Origin: Methanomassiliicoccaceae archaeon
Lineage (GTDB): Archaea > Thermoplasmatota > Thermoplasmata > Methanomassiliicoccales > Methanomethylophilaceae
Assembly (NCBI GenBank): GCA_016281925.1
Contig: JAEEJP010000113.1
Coordinates: 1-32,175 of the forward strand
Length of the DNA stretch: 32,175 nt
Direction: 5' to 3'
Shown: positions 1 through 9,378 of the stretch, piece by piece
Layout of the letters: each line of letters begins with the position of its first letter
Position numbering within the stretch: the first letter of the stretch is position 1
Position numbers and translations under genes: made by a program
Notes under the pieces: model-generated
Seen by the model: only the letters and a program-made list of their open reading frames with translations
Told to the model about the DNA's origin: nothing
The model's database searches: none

Positions 1-356
1 AGGGCTTTCACTGCCTGGGCGATCTCTTCGCAGATTGCCTTTCCCTTTCCGACGTCCATGATGGCGACGGATGCGGCAGGCTTGTTGAGTCCGATGGCCT
101 TTCCGAGCTCGGCCTTGCTGGGGACGTAGACATAGGGGACGTTCCTCTCCTCGCAGAGAGCGGGGATGTGGGCGAGGATTTCCGGGGGCTCGACGTCGGT
201 GGCCATGATGACCATGGACGCGGCTCCGCGCTCGACGACCTTAGTGACCTCGTTGGTCCCTTTCTTGACCTTTCCGCTGTCTTTGGCGGATTCCGCGAGG
301 GTGTAGGCTTTGTCGGAAAGCTCCTTTGGCGTGTCGAATTTAACGTATATAGACAT
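1..356 (-). CDS. rpl7ae: Ribosomal protein L7Ae (3' end cut by window edge)
   Basis: Reverse-strand translation MSIYVKFDTPKELSDKAYTLAESAKDSGKVKKGTNEVTKVVERGAASMVIMATDVEPPEILAHIPALCEERNVPYVYVPSKAELGKAIG matches the L7Ae family. Confidence 0.95.
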   Translation of the reverse strand, partial: MSIYVKFDTPKELSDKAYTLAESAKDSGKVKKGTNEVTKVVERGAASMVIMATDVEPPEILAHIPALCEERNVPYVYVPSKAELGKAIGLNKPAASVAIMDVGKGKAICEEIAQAVKA

Positions 357-459
357 GATTACTACCTCATTCTGGCGCTTAACGCACCGTCATTATTCAT
401 CGGGCCTCGTAAGGCAATGCCCCAATCTGCTGATACTATTTAACAACCGCGCAGAGGCC

Positions 460-1095
460 TCGGCGGTTGGCGATGAACCTGCGCAGAGCCGGATGGAGGT
501 TCAGAGAGCCCACCACGACCTCGGGGGTGCGGCGCGCGGCATAGCGGTGCAGCAGCGCGGAGGCGACGAGCGACGCGGCGGTATTGCAGATCATGTCGCG
601 CATGGTGTCCATGGGGCTGTACTGCATGTTGATGCCGGTCACCGTATCCACGGCGTACTCCAGAAGCTCCCAGTAGACGCTGAACCCCACCATTATCAGG
701 GCCACGAAAATGGCCAGGGATCTCCCGGCGAAGTCAACCTTCCCGCTCATCACATGATAGCACAGCATGGTGAGGAAAACGCAGGCCGTGACCACCGCGG
801 AAGACAGAGAATGGGTGATGTTGTCGTAGAAATACAGCTCGTCGTACGAGAAATACAGGACACCGAACGCGTGGAGGGCGACCGCGATCAGAATGAGGAC
901 CGTGAACGGGGCGGGAAGGCTGAGGATCCCGAAGCGCTTCATCGCTATCGGGGCGAGACATATGAAACTGCAGAATATCCCGGTGTTCCTCTCGTAATCG
1001 TGGCAGAACCCGTTGAGATAGGCGTGCAGACAGAGGGTCAGCATGGCCGCGAAGACGGCGACGCAGGCTATCTCGTCGTACGGGACCTTCCTCAT
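460..1095 (-). CDS. Polytopic membrane protein (211 aa), ending at CGA; the standard-code ORF continues to TAG at 436
   Basis: MRKVPYDEIACVAVFAAMLTLCL...ALRRFIANR|CGA|GLCAVVK-TAG; ATGA overlap with the upstream gene. Confidence 0.75.
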
Positions 1096-1733
1096 GCCGT
1101 CTCCTCCGTCAGAGACTCCTTGGGGACCCCTTTGAAATAGAAGTATCCTGCCGTGAAGAGGACGAAACCGACGATGGCAGCGACAAGGGAGAACGTCATT
1201 ATCAGGCCGTTGGCCCAGTGGGTGATCTCGCGCGTCGGGAGCTGATAGCCTTCCAGAGGATACCCGTTGCAGTACATCCAGATATATTCGTAGAACATGA
1301 AGATGCCGGAGACGGCGAGCGTAACCATCATGGACAAGGCCAGCATCCACGCTTTGCCTATCGTGAAACGCCCCGCGGCGTCCGCTGCGACCAGAACCGC
1401 GAACCCGGAAGCGAAGCTCTGGATGGACATCGACAGCGACGAAAGATACGTGAACAGAGGTATCCCCGAGAGGACGATGGTGCCGTCCGAAAGCGGGAGG
1501 AACCATTCGTCGGCGGCTATGAAAACCAGCTGGAGGACGGAAGGGACGATGGTCCATGCCAGCAATCCCGAGCGCAGCCCTCTGTCTGTCCCCAAAACCT
1601 TGTGGCAGAACAGCGCGAACACAGCGAAAGCTGAGACCGCCATCCAGAACCATTCACCTCTGGCGCAGGAAATGGCTGCGACTGCCGCCGATAGGGCGCA
1701 CGACACCGCTGCCACCGCGTTCCTTCCTGCCAT
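1092..1733 (-). CDS. Polytopic membrane protein, uncharacterised
   Basis: MAGRNAVAAVSCALSAAVAAISCARGEW...; several hydrophobic segments; TGA overlaps the start of the next gene. Confidence 0.75.
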   Translation of the reverse strand: MAGRNAVAAVSCALSAAVAAISCARGEWFWMAVSAFAVFALFCHKVLGTDRGLRSGLLAWTIVPSVLQLVFIAADEWFLPLSDGTIVLSGIPLFTYLSSLSMSIQSFASGFAVLVAADAAGRFTIGKAWMLALSMMVTLAVSGIFMFYEYIWMYCNGYPLEGYQLPTREITHWANGLIMTFSLVAAIVGFVLFTAGYFYFKGVPKESLTEETA

Positions 1734-1841
1734 GCGCGAGGCACGATGATTCAGATTAAAACCGTATCGATTGGTCTCTGCGCCCGGAAGACCGCCGGCC
1801 ATCCGGTGAACCATTATATCAACCATCATCATCCCGAACTC

Positions 1842-2963
1842 ATGCGCATAGCGATGGTCACCGACAGCTATTACCCGACAAAGGACGGGGTCGTCACGTC
1901 TGTCTCCATCGCTAAGAGAACCCTCGAGAAGAGAGGGCACGAAGTGTTCATAGTCGCTCCGGACCCGGGAGAGAAAGACCGCCTGGAAGGAGTGATCTAC
2001 ATAAAATCCATAAAATTCAGATCGTACGACGGATACTTCATACCGATAATGCCTTCCACGGCCCTCAGAAAGCTCGAAAAGCTGCGCATAGACATCATCC
2101 ACATCCACGGGGTGGCCGTCATGGCCCTCAGAGGCCTGCTTTACAGCCGCCAGCTGAAGGTGCCTTCCGTCATGACCTTCCATACCATGGTCGGAGACGT
2201 GCTGGACTTCTACTGCCCCGTCAATCTGAACATGGGATTCGTGAAGAAATGCGCCTGGAAATACATCCGCGCCGTGGTCAAAAGAACGGATGCGCTGATC
2301 CTCCCGAGCCCCAGCATAGAGAAGGAGCTGCTTTCGCTGACCTCCCCCAAAAGGACGGAGATCATCCCCACCGGGACCGACGTCGAGAGATTCCATCCGG
2401 GCACGGACGGTTCCGCCTTCAGAGAGAAATACGGCCTGAAAGGTAAGGTCGTGGCTTCCGTGGGGCGGCTCTCGTACGAGAAAAACATAGACATGGTCAT
2501 AAAGGCCATGAAAAACATCGACGCCATGCTTCTCATCGTCGGAGACGGCCCCGCCGGCCCGGAGCTGAAGGGGCTGGCCGGGGAGCTCGGCATGGGGGAC
2601 AAAGTCGTTTTCACGGGATACATAGAGAATAAAGACGTGAACTATGCCTACGCAGCATCCGACATGCTGGTTTCGGCCTCCAGGTTCGAGACCCAGGGGC
2701 TGTCGGTGCTGGAAGCCATGGCTTCCGGGCTGCCCGTGGCATGCTGCGATGCCAGAGCCTTCCATGACATCATCCGCGACGGAGAGAACGGGTTCCTGTT
2801 CCGTGGCGAGGAGGACTGCGCGGACGCCATCAGAAGATGCCTGGACGCATCCGACGACGTGAGACGCAATTCTCTGGCCACCGCTCTGGACAATTCCGAG
2901 GAAAAAACCGCGGAACGCCTGGAAAAGCTCTATTCGGAGCTCATAGAAGCCGGGAGGAAATGA
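1842..2963 (+). CDS. GT4-family glycosyltransferase
   Basis: MRIAMVTDSYYPTKDGVVTSV...FETQGLSVLEAMASGLPVACCDA, classic GT-B/GT4 motifs. Confidence 0.93.
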   Translation: MRIAMVTDSYYPTKDGVVTSVSIAKRTLEKRGHEVFIVAPDPGEKDRLEGVIYIKSIKFRSYDGYFIPIMPSTALRKLEKLRIDIIHIHGVAVMALRGLLYSRQLKVPSVMTFHTMVGDVLDFYCPVNLNMGFVKKCAWKYIRAVVKRTDALILPSPSIEKELLSLTSPKRTEIIPTGTDVERFHPGTDGSAFREKYGLKGKVVASVGRLSYEKNIDMVIKAMKNIDAMLLIVGDGPAGPELKGLAGELGMGDKVVFTGYIENKDVNYAYAASDMLVSASRFETQGLSVLEAMASGLPVACCDARAFHDIIRDGENGFLFRGEEDCADAIRRCLDASDDVRRNSLATALDNSEEKTAERLEKLYSELIEAGRK

Positions 2964-2966
2964 AAT

Positions 2967-3554
2967 ATGGGGACGGTATCAGATTTCATATACGGGCTGT
3001 TCGGGGATTACGGGGACGCGGGCCTTCTGATCTGCGTCTTCCTGATTTTCCTCATAGACGCCCTGATATTCCCGGCGCTCCCGGAAGTTTTCTTCATCTT
3101 AGGCTATGATTACAATCCGACGCCGACGTATGGCGTGCTCCTGATAGCCATGGCCATAGCGGCCGAGCTCATAGGCGTGTTCTCGCTGTATTTCGTCGTG
3201 AAACGCATCCGCATCCCGAAGAAGATAAAATCATTGGTGGACAGATACGTAGGTTTCCTAGTGGTCAGCGACGAAAAGATACTGCTTGTCAACAGGATCG
3301 CGCCGATGATCCCCTTCGCCGGCGCGTTCATCGCGATGATAGATTCGTGGGACCCCAAGAAATGCGCCGTCTACATAGTGATCGGATGCATCGTCAAATA
3401 CGGCGTAATACTGCTGGCGACCGGCTACTTCTACGCTTACTTCAGCGGACCGGTGGCTTTCAGGGTCACGGTGGTCTTCGTGCTCGCAGTGATCGCCGTG
3501 AGCCTGACCGCATCATACATACGCAAAAGAAAGAGCGGATGGGATAAGGCATGA
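2967..3554 (+). CDS. Integral membrane protein, DedA/VTT-like
   Basis: Hydrophobic 195 aa with LVNRIAPMIPFAGAFIAM, reminiscent of SNARE-associated/VTT proteins; overlaps the next start. Confidence 0.65.
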   Translation: MGTVSDFIYGLFGDYGDAGLLICVFLIFLIDALIFPALPEVFFILGYDYNPTPTYGVLLIAMAIAAELIGVFSLYFVVKRIRIPKKIKSLVDRYVGFLVVSDEKILLVNRIAPMIPFAGAFIAMIDSWDPKKCAVYIVIGCIVKYGVILLATGYFYAYFSGPVAFRVTVVFVLAVIAVSLTASYIRKRKSGWDKA

Positions 3555-4660
3555 GATTCGTCGATGTGAACCCGTTTTTCTTCCCTTACAGAGGGGGCAT
3601 AGAGCGCAGGATGGACGATCTGGCGAAGCGCCTGTCGGAAAAGGGCCATGACGTGACCATACTCACTTCCAGGCTCCCGGACACCGAAGAAGAGGAAAAA
3701 TCGCCCTCGGGATACCGCATTGTCCGCCTGAAATCCAGATTCATGGACGTCTACAATCCGCCATACGTATCCACGCCCGGGGTCCTGGATGCCCTGGACT
3801 CGCTGGACGCCGATGTCGTGAACTACAACTACCGCTGGGCACCGTCCTGGAACGGCGCTCTGGGCAGATATTCCGGGCCGAAGCTGTTCACCTGCCACAA
3901 CATGTGGGGGGAAGGCATCGGCGCCGCGGCAAAGCTTTCCGAATTCAACGACGGGCGCTTCATGAAGAAGGTGCTGCCGTCGTTCAGCCATGTGGCGTGC
4001 GTCAGCAGGTACGTGCAGAAAGAGACAATTGCGCGCGGATGGCCGGCAGAGAAGACGTCGTTCGTCCCGTGCTGCCTTTCCGGGGAACCAGAGACGAACA
4101 CCGCTCCGGAAGGGGATTACATACTCTCTCTCGGCCGCATAGTCAAGACGAAGGGCCTGAAATACATGGTCGAGGCCATGAAAGACGTCGATTCCAAGCT
4201 CATCATATGCGGGAAAGGGCCGGAATCCAAGAACCTCGGGCGCCAGATCTCCCGCCTCGGGCTGCAGGACAGGATAGAGATGCGCGGATTCGTCGAGGAA
4301 GACGAGAAGAACCGCCTCATGGACGGCTGCAAGTTCTTCGTGATGCCGTCGCTGTTCGAATCGTTCGGATTGGCCGCCATCGAGCTCATGTCCCACAGGC
4401 GGCCGATAATCAGCACCGACGTCAACGGGCTGCCCGACACCGTCGGCAAAGGCGGCATAACCGTGCCTCCGAAGGACCCGGCGGCTCTGGCCGAAGCCAT
4501 GAACAGGCTCCTTTCAGACGGCGGCCTGAGGGAAAAGATGGGAGAGCTGGCTCTGGAGCAGGCGAAATCATACTCCTACGGCAGATTCGTCCCGAAATAC
4601 GAGAAGATCCTCGAAGACGTGGCCGCAGGAAGGCCTACCGAGCCGGATCTTCCGGAATGA
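3551..4660 (+). CDS. GT4-family glycosyltransferase
   Basis: MRFVDVNPFFFPYRGGIERRMDDLAKRLSEKGHDVTILT...SLFESFGLAAIELMSHRRPIISTDVNGLPD. Confidence 0.93.
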   Translation: MRFVDVNPFFFPYRGGIERRMDDLAKRLSEKGHDVTILTSRLPDTEEEEKSPSGYRIVRLKSRFMDVYNPPYVSTPGVLDALDSLDADVVNYNYRWAPSWNGALGRYSGPKLFTCHNMWGEGIGAAAKLSEFNDGRFMKKVLPSFSHVACVSRYVQKETIARGWPAEKTSFVPCCLSGEPETNTAPEGDYILSLGRIVKTKGLKYMVEAMKDVDSKLIICGKGPESKNLGRQISRLGLQDRIEMRGFVEEDEKNRLMDGCKFFVMPSLFESFGLAAIELMSHRRPIISTDVNGLPDTVGKGGITVPPKDPAALAEAMNRLLSDGGLREKMGELALEQAKSYSYGRFVPKYEKILEDVAAGRPTEPDLPE

Positions 4661-4670
4661 AATGATAAAA

Positions 4671-4687
4671 CCGCCCCGGAGGGCGGG
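4671..4687. terminator. Candidate hairpin between convergent genes
   Basis: ccgccc-cggag-ggcgg inverted repeat between the GT4 stop and the ilvE stop, flanked by A/T-rich sequence on both sides. Confidence 0.55.
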
Positions 4688-4696
4688 AAATGATTT

Positions 4697-5626
4697 TCAG
4701 TTGACGTAATCCAGCCAGCACTCGTACTCGGGGACTTTGCCGGTGGCGATGTCGTGGAATCTGGCGTGGATCTTCTGGGAGACCTCGCCGATCTTCCCGG
4801 TCCCGATGGGCCTTCCGTCGATGCAGGTGACCGGCGCGATCTCGGCCGCGGTCCCAGTCATCCAGACCTCATCGGAAGAGATGAGATCGAACCTGGAGAT
4901 CTGGGTCTCGAGCACGTCGTACCCCATCTCCCTTGCGATCTTGATGACGGAATCCCTGGTTATCCCTTCGAGGATGGATTCGGCGGACTGGGGAGTGAGA
5001 ATCTTCCCGTGGCGGTACATGAAGATGTTCTCCCCGGTGCATTCCGCGACGTGGCCGACGGAGTTGAGCATGACGGCCTCGTTGGCTCCGTGGGAGATCG
5101 CCTCCCTCTTGGCGAGGGTTGAGGTCACATATGCCCCGTTGACCTTGGCTCCGGCGGGTCCGCAAAGGTTGTCGGGCCTCTGCCAGGAGGAAGTTATGAG
5201 CTTCGCTCCCGCGTCGGCGTCCTTTCCGAGGTAATTGCCCATGTGGACGCAGGTGATGGCGAAGGAAACGGGAACCTTGACGGGGTTCAGCCCGGTCTCC
5301 TCTCCGCTGAGGAAAACGCAGGGCTTGATGTAGTCGACAGCCGTCCCGTTGGCTCTGACGGCATCCTTGATGGCCTCGCAGATGACCTTCTCGCCGTATT
5401 CCTTGCCTCCGAACTCGAGCTTGAAGCCCATCATCTTGCACCCGTCGACCAGCCTCCTGACATGGTCCTTGAGCCTGAACACGGCGGGCCCCTTGGGAGT
5501 CTGATAGACTCTGATGCCTTCGAAGACGCCGGTGCCGTAATTGAGGGCGTGCGCAAGGACATGGACCTTGGCGTCCGCCCAGTCGACGAGCTTTCCGTTG
5601 AGCCAAATCTTCTCTGTCTTATCCAT
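4697..5626 (-). CDS. ilvE: Branched-chain amino acid aminotransferase
   Basis: MDKTEKIWLNGKLVDWADAKVHVLAHALNYGTGVFEGIRVY...; class IV PLP aminotransferase motifs. Confidence 0.96.
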   Translation of the reverse strand: MDKTEKIWLNGKLVDWADAKVHVLAHALNYGTGVFEGIRVYQTPKGPAVFRLKDHVRRLVDGCKMMGFKLEFGGKEYGEKVICEAIKDAVRANGTAVDYIKPCVFLSGEETGLNPVKVPVSFAITCVHMGNYLGKDADAGAKLITSSWQRPDNLCGPAGAKVNGAYVTSTLAKREAISHGANEAVMLNSVGHVAECTGENIFMYRHGKILTPQSAESILEGITRDSVIKIAREMGYDVLETQISRFDLISSDEVWMTGTAAEIAPVTCIDGRPIGTGKIGEVSQKIHARFHDIATGKVPEYECWLDYVN

Positions 5627-5645
5627 TGATCCACCTTATTGGAGC

Positions 5646-6008
5646 TTAAAGTGCATTCAGTGCCTTGACGTATCTCTCGGGCTTGCTGCGCTCGATGAGC
5701 TCTTCCACCTGATCGGATCCGCCGACGACGCCGACGTTCCCGCTGGAAGTGGAGAGCAGCGCGTAAGCCGACTGCCCGGACTCCGGGACCAGCTCGGTCT
5801 CGTACACGTCCTGAAGCTTCTGGAGCCTGCCTATCGCTGTTTCGGCGACCGCCCTGTCGATGACGGACAGGACTATGCGGGATTTCCCGGGGCGCTCGCA
5901 CTTGCCGACGACGATCGTCTCGACGTTGATTTTGTTGCGGGTGAATTCCCCCATGACCCTCTGCATGACTCCGAACTCGTTCTTGACGATCAGCGAGATG
6001 ACATACAC
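5646..6008 (-). CDS. ilvN: Acetolactate synthase small (regulatory) subunit, ACT domain; GTG start at 6008 proposed (track ORF starts at 6041)
   Basis: VYVISLIVKNEFGVMQRVMGEFTRNKINVETIVVGKCERPGKSRIVLSVID; a TATA-like cttataagt sits about 35-45 nt upstream of the GTG. Confidence 0.85.
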   Translation of the reverse strand: MYVISLIVKNEFGVMQRVMGEFTRNKINVETIVVGKCERPGKSRIVLSVIDRAVAETAIGRLQKLQDVYETELVPESGQSAYALLSTSSGNVGVVGGSDQVEELIERSKPERYVKALNAL

Positions 6009-6078
6009 GGCTGCACCTTCGTTGCCGTGTAACCTATGCACGGATACTTATAAGTTAAGAGAAAGAGGAAAAACCGGG

Positions 6079-7116
6079 TCATCCGGCGTCTTTCAGTATG
6101 AATTCGACCGCATCGGAGAAAGAGACGCCGTTCCCGACCCTGAAAGTCCTGCACCCGAGGCGGCGGCCGAATTCCATGTCCGCATCCGAATCCCCCACCA
6201 TATACGACCTGAGGGGGTTCACAGAATGCTTCCTTATGGCATCCAGCCCCATCCCTATGCGCGGCTTGCGGCATCCGCACTTCTCGTCCGGCCTGTGCGG
6301 GCAGAAGAATATGCCGTCGATGCGGCCCCCGCCGGCCTCGACTGTGCGCCGCAGCTTGGCATGGATCGCGTCCAGCTCCTCCATCCCGAAGTATCCGCGG
6401 CCCAGGCCGGACTGGTTCGTTATCAGGATCACCTTGAAACCGGCGGCGCTGAGCCTTGCGATGCCTTCCGGCACGTCGCCGTACGGAACGAAAAGATCCG
6501 GATCGCTGCAGTACGGAACATTCGGGGCCAGGGTGTCGTCCCTGTCCACGAAGACCGCTCGACTGCCGAACAGCTCCCGCTCCACGATGCCGCACACTAT
6601 GTGCGACGCGCAGAGGTACCCCTCCTGGATGCGGGGGGTCTCTTTGGACGGGATTATGACCGGGACGTCGGCGATATCCCTGAGCTTCCCGCAGTCCCCG
6701 GTGAACGAGATCACCTTGGCTCCGCGGGCGTGCGCCTCCTCGGCCGCCAGAATGACGTTCTCGGAGTTGCCCGAAGTGGAATAGCAGACGGCGACGTCTC
6801 CCGCGCGGCACATGGCCTCGATCTGCCTTTTGAAAACGATGGAGAACGAGTAGTCGTTCCCGATGGCCGTCACCGGGACGATGTTGGAAAGAGCGATCCC
6901 CGGAAGCGCCGGGCGCTCCATGAGGTATCTTCCGGAGAACTCCGCCGCTATATGCGCGGCATCGGCTGAGGAGCCTCCGTTGCCCATGAAATAGGCATGC
7001 CCGCCGTTTCTGAAGGCCTCGGCCAACACATCCGCCGCAGCGCGAATCTGGGCGGGATTTATGCGGGATATTACGCTGGAACTGGTCGCAAGCTGCTCAG
7101 ATATGGGATCACTCAT
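6079..7116 (-). CDS. gmhA-gmhB: GmhA-GmhB fusion: sedoheptulose-7-phosphate isomerase (SIS) plus heptose 1,7-bisphosphate phosphatase (HAD-IIIA); in-frame CGA at the junction (6559-6561)
   Basis: SIS domain MGNGGSSADAAHIAAEFSGRY...CGIVERELFGS|R(CGA)|AVFVDRDDTLAPNVPY...NQSGLGRGYF...CPHRPDEKCGCRKP. Confidence 0.9.
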   Translation of the reverse strand: MSDPISEQLATSSSVISRINPAQIRAAADVLAEAFRNGGHAYFMGNGGSSADAAHIAAEFSGRYLMERPALPGIALSNIVPVTAIGNDYSFSIVFKRQIEAMCRAGDVAVCYSTSGNSENVILAAEEAHARGAKVISFTGDCGKLRDIADVPVIIPSKETPRIQEGYLCASHIVCGIVERELFGSRAVFVDRDDTLAPNVPYCSDPDLFVPYGDVPEGIARLSAAGFKVILITNQSGLGRGYFGMEELDAIHAKLRRTVEAGGGRIDGIFFCPHRPDEKCGCRKPRIGMGLDAIRKHSVNPLRSYMVGDSDADMEFGRRLGCRTFRVGNGVSFSDAVEFILKDAG

Positions 7117-8131
7117 TCGGATACCTCCAAGAAGTCGCACCGTGCGGCTCGAACATGAAATCCGTGACGATGGCCTTCTCGTTGGCATCCTGCAGTGCTT
7201 CTGCAACCTTATACTTGCGGTCGTAATCGCATATGAAAAACATGAATCCCCCGCCGCCGGCGCCGGAGACCTTTCCTCCGATGGCCCCCGCTTTCAGCGC
7301 CGAGTCATACATGCCGTCGATCGTGCTGTTGGATATTTTGTTGGAGAACTGCTTCTTGAACAGCCAGGATTCGCGGAGAAGCTTTCCTGCGCGGGTTATT
7401 TCCCCCCTTCCGATGGCGTTGGCCATCTCGGAGGCGATTCTTTTGGATTCGTCGAGGGCCCTTTCGTTGTCCCCCTTGACGAAAGCCTTCATCTGGGAGT
7501 CTATTATGTCGCCCGAGTTGCGGGTCGCGCCCGTGTAGCACAGAAGCGTGCGCGCCTGAAGCTCGTCAACTATGTCCTTGCTGACGCGGACGTTCTCTAT
7601 CTCGGCGCTGTCGCCCTTGAACTTCATGAGATTGAATCCCCCGAAGACGGCGGCATACTGGTCCTGGCGCCCGCCCTTGAATCCTAGCTTCTTCCTTTCG
7701 AGATCGAAAGCCAGCTTGGCCATGTCCTTGGCGGATAACCTTTCGCCGGTCCATTCGCAGAAGGCGGAGATGATGGATACCATGACGGTGGAAGATCCCC
7801 CGAGGCCGGAACCTGGCGGCACTTCGGACTGCATTATGGCGTCGAAACCGCTGTCGACGCCGAAATGGTCGGCCACGACGTTCACTATGTCGAGATTCCC
7901 ATCGAGAACGAACGGGCCGTTGGCCAGATCGGCCCTGAAATTGCCGTAGAAGGATGATCTGGCGGTTCTCTCGCCGTCGGCCCTCGGAATGAGCGTGCAA
8001 TAAGTGTACTTATTAATCGTAGCGTTGAAGACCACGCCGCCTTTCTCGGTAGCATATGGGTCAACGTCCGTTCCTCCACCCGCCAAACCTATTCTTAGGG
8101 GGGCTCTGGCGCTGTAATGTATCCCATCCAT
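7109..8131 (-). CDS. hddA: GHMP-family heptose-7-phosphate kinase, HddA-like
   Basis: ARAPLRIGLAGGGTDVDPYATEKGGVVFNATINKYTY...SEVPPGSGLGGSSTVMVSII; overlaps the gmhAB start. Confidence 0.9.
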   Translation of the reverse strand: MDGIHYSARAPLRIGLAGGGTDVDPYATEKGGVVFNATINKYTYCTLIPRADGERTARSSFYGNFRADLANGPFVLDGNLDIVNVVADHFGVDSGFDAIMQSEVPPGSGLGGSSTVMVSIISAFCEWTGERLSAKDMAKLAFDLERKKLGFKGGRQDQYAAVFGGFNLMKFKGDSAEIENVRVSKDIVDELQARTLLCYTGATRNSGDIIDSQMKAFVKGDNERALDESKRIASEMANAIGRGEITRAGKLLRESWLFKKQFSNKISNSTIDGMYDSALKAGAIGGKVSGAGGGGFMFFICDYDRKYKVAEALQDANEKAIVTDFMFEPHGATSWRYPNE

Positions 8132-8219
8132 CGATTCACCTTCTGCGCCGGCTTCCGAACCGGTTCAAACGGAAAGCCGACCTATCCCGTGAGAACTGAA
8201 CGCTCCGCTTACGTGATTC

Positions 8220-8262
8220 ACATATATATAAGTACATATCGCTTATTCATATAATAATAATC
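8220..8262. promoter_or_regulatory. AT-rich divergent promoter region (hddA / alg14-like)
   Basis: catatatataagtacatatcgcttattcatataataataatc, TATA-like on both strands between divergent genes. Confidence 0.5.
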
Positions 8263-8349
8263 TTTACCGCCAAAACAACTACCCTTATCCGGCGTCCGGA
8301 CGGGGTTCCCAACCGCCAAAAGCATATACCAGCGCCCGGTTGGATTGTC

Positions 8350-8790
8350 ATGCGCGTTGATCTTCTGTGCAGCTGGGGCGGCCATCTGCAGGAGATGATG
8401 GAGCTCAGAGGCGCATGGGAAGCCTACGACTGCAGGTTCGTGACATACGAAAGCGTGCGCGCGGACGGCTTGGAAGAGCCCAAAATTCTTCTGGTGCCCC
8501 CATGGAAGAGCAGGATTCGCTTCCTCATCTCCCTGGCCAAAGCGCTCCCGAAAGTGCTCTTCGACAGGCCTGACGTTCTGATCAGCACCGGGATGGGGCA
8601 CGCGGACATATTCATGTTCCCGCTCTGCAGATTCCTGGGCGCGTATACGATCTACATAGAATCCGGGGCGAACATCACAGAGATATCGGGGTCGGCCGCC
8701 TTCATCCGCCGCTTCTGCGACCGCTTCATCGTTAGATGGGAAAGCCTGGCGGACCAGATAGGCGCGGAATACCACGGGGGGATCTTCTGA
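8350..8790 (+). CDS. Alg14/PssD-like glycosyltransferase subunit
   Basis: MRVDLLCSWGGHLQEMMEL...DVLISTGMGHADIFMFPLCRFLGAYTIYIESGANITE. Confidence 0.88.
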   Translation: MRVDLLCSWGGHLQEMMELRGAWEAYDCRFVTYESVRADGLEEPKILLVPPWKSRIRFLISLAKALPKVLFDRPDVLISTGMGHADIFMFPLCRFLGAYTIYIESGANITEISGSAAFIRRFCDRFIVRWESLADQIGAEYHGGIF

Positions 8791-9320
8791 TACTGGTAAC
8801 CATAGGTATGAACGACTATCCTTTCGGCCCGCTTTTCGAGAGGATGGACGGGTATGCCGGACGCAGCGGGAAAGAAGTGGTCCAGCAGGTGGCCGGAACC
8901 GGGTTCAGGGGGACCCACAGCAGATGCTTCGATTTCCTCCCGGACGGCGGCATGTCGGAACTATATGATGAAGCGGATCTGGTGGTCTGCCACGCCGGGA
9001 TCGGAACCATCCTCAACTGCCTCGAAAGGAGGATCCCGATGGTCCTAGTCCCCCGCACGGTCGTATGCCGGAACGCCGACGGGACCCCGGACGGGCAGGA
9101 AGAAGTCGCGGCGAAAGTCGAAGCCATGGGAAGGGCGGTCGCCCTCAGAGACCTGGACGGACTGGAGCCGGCCATCGAAGCGGCGGAGAAGCTGAACATC
9201 CCGCCGTACCGGCGCAACCGCGACCTCGAACTGTTCCTGTCCGCCCTTCTGGAGGAATTGTCCGCGAAAAAGAAGCCGGAAAACAAAAGAAAGAGCCGTA
9301 ACCGGCGGGCCGAGGCATGA
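8787..9320 (+). CDS. Alg13/PssE-like glycosyltransferase subunit; start codon uncertain (CTG 8787, ATG 8736 or ATG 8808)
   Basis: ILVTIGMNDYPFGPLFERMD...DLVVCHAGIGTILNCLERRIPMVLVPR, immediately after the Alg14-like stop. Confidence 0.82.
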   Translation: MILVTIGMNDYPFGPLFERMDGYAGRSGKEVVQQVAGTGFRGTHSRCFDFLPDGGMSELYDEADLVVCHAGIGTILNCLERRIPMVLVPRTVVCRNADGTPDGQEEVAAKVEAMGRAVALRDLDGLEPAIEAAEKLNIPPYRRNRDLELFLSALLEELSAKKKPENKRKSRNRRAEA

Positions 9321-9378
9321 CCGCCCGCAAACCGCATTGATTTTATGATAGGAGAATATAGGACGGTCTGTCTCTGCC

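Noticed and set aside
310-1140. Long ORFs antisense to real genes (e.g. 310-1140+, 3437-4396-, 15194-16216-, 18233-19453+, 20054-21094+, 23558-24517-, 26783-27925+)
   Set aside because: Mirror-frame ORFs expected in GC-rich DNA; compositions are Arg/His/Pro/Gly-rich with no family motifs, and they oppose well-conserved genes.
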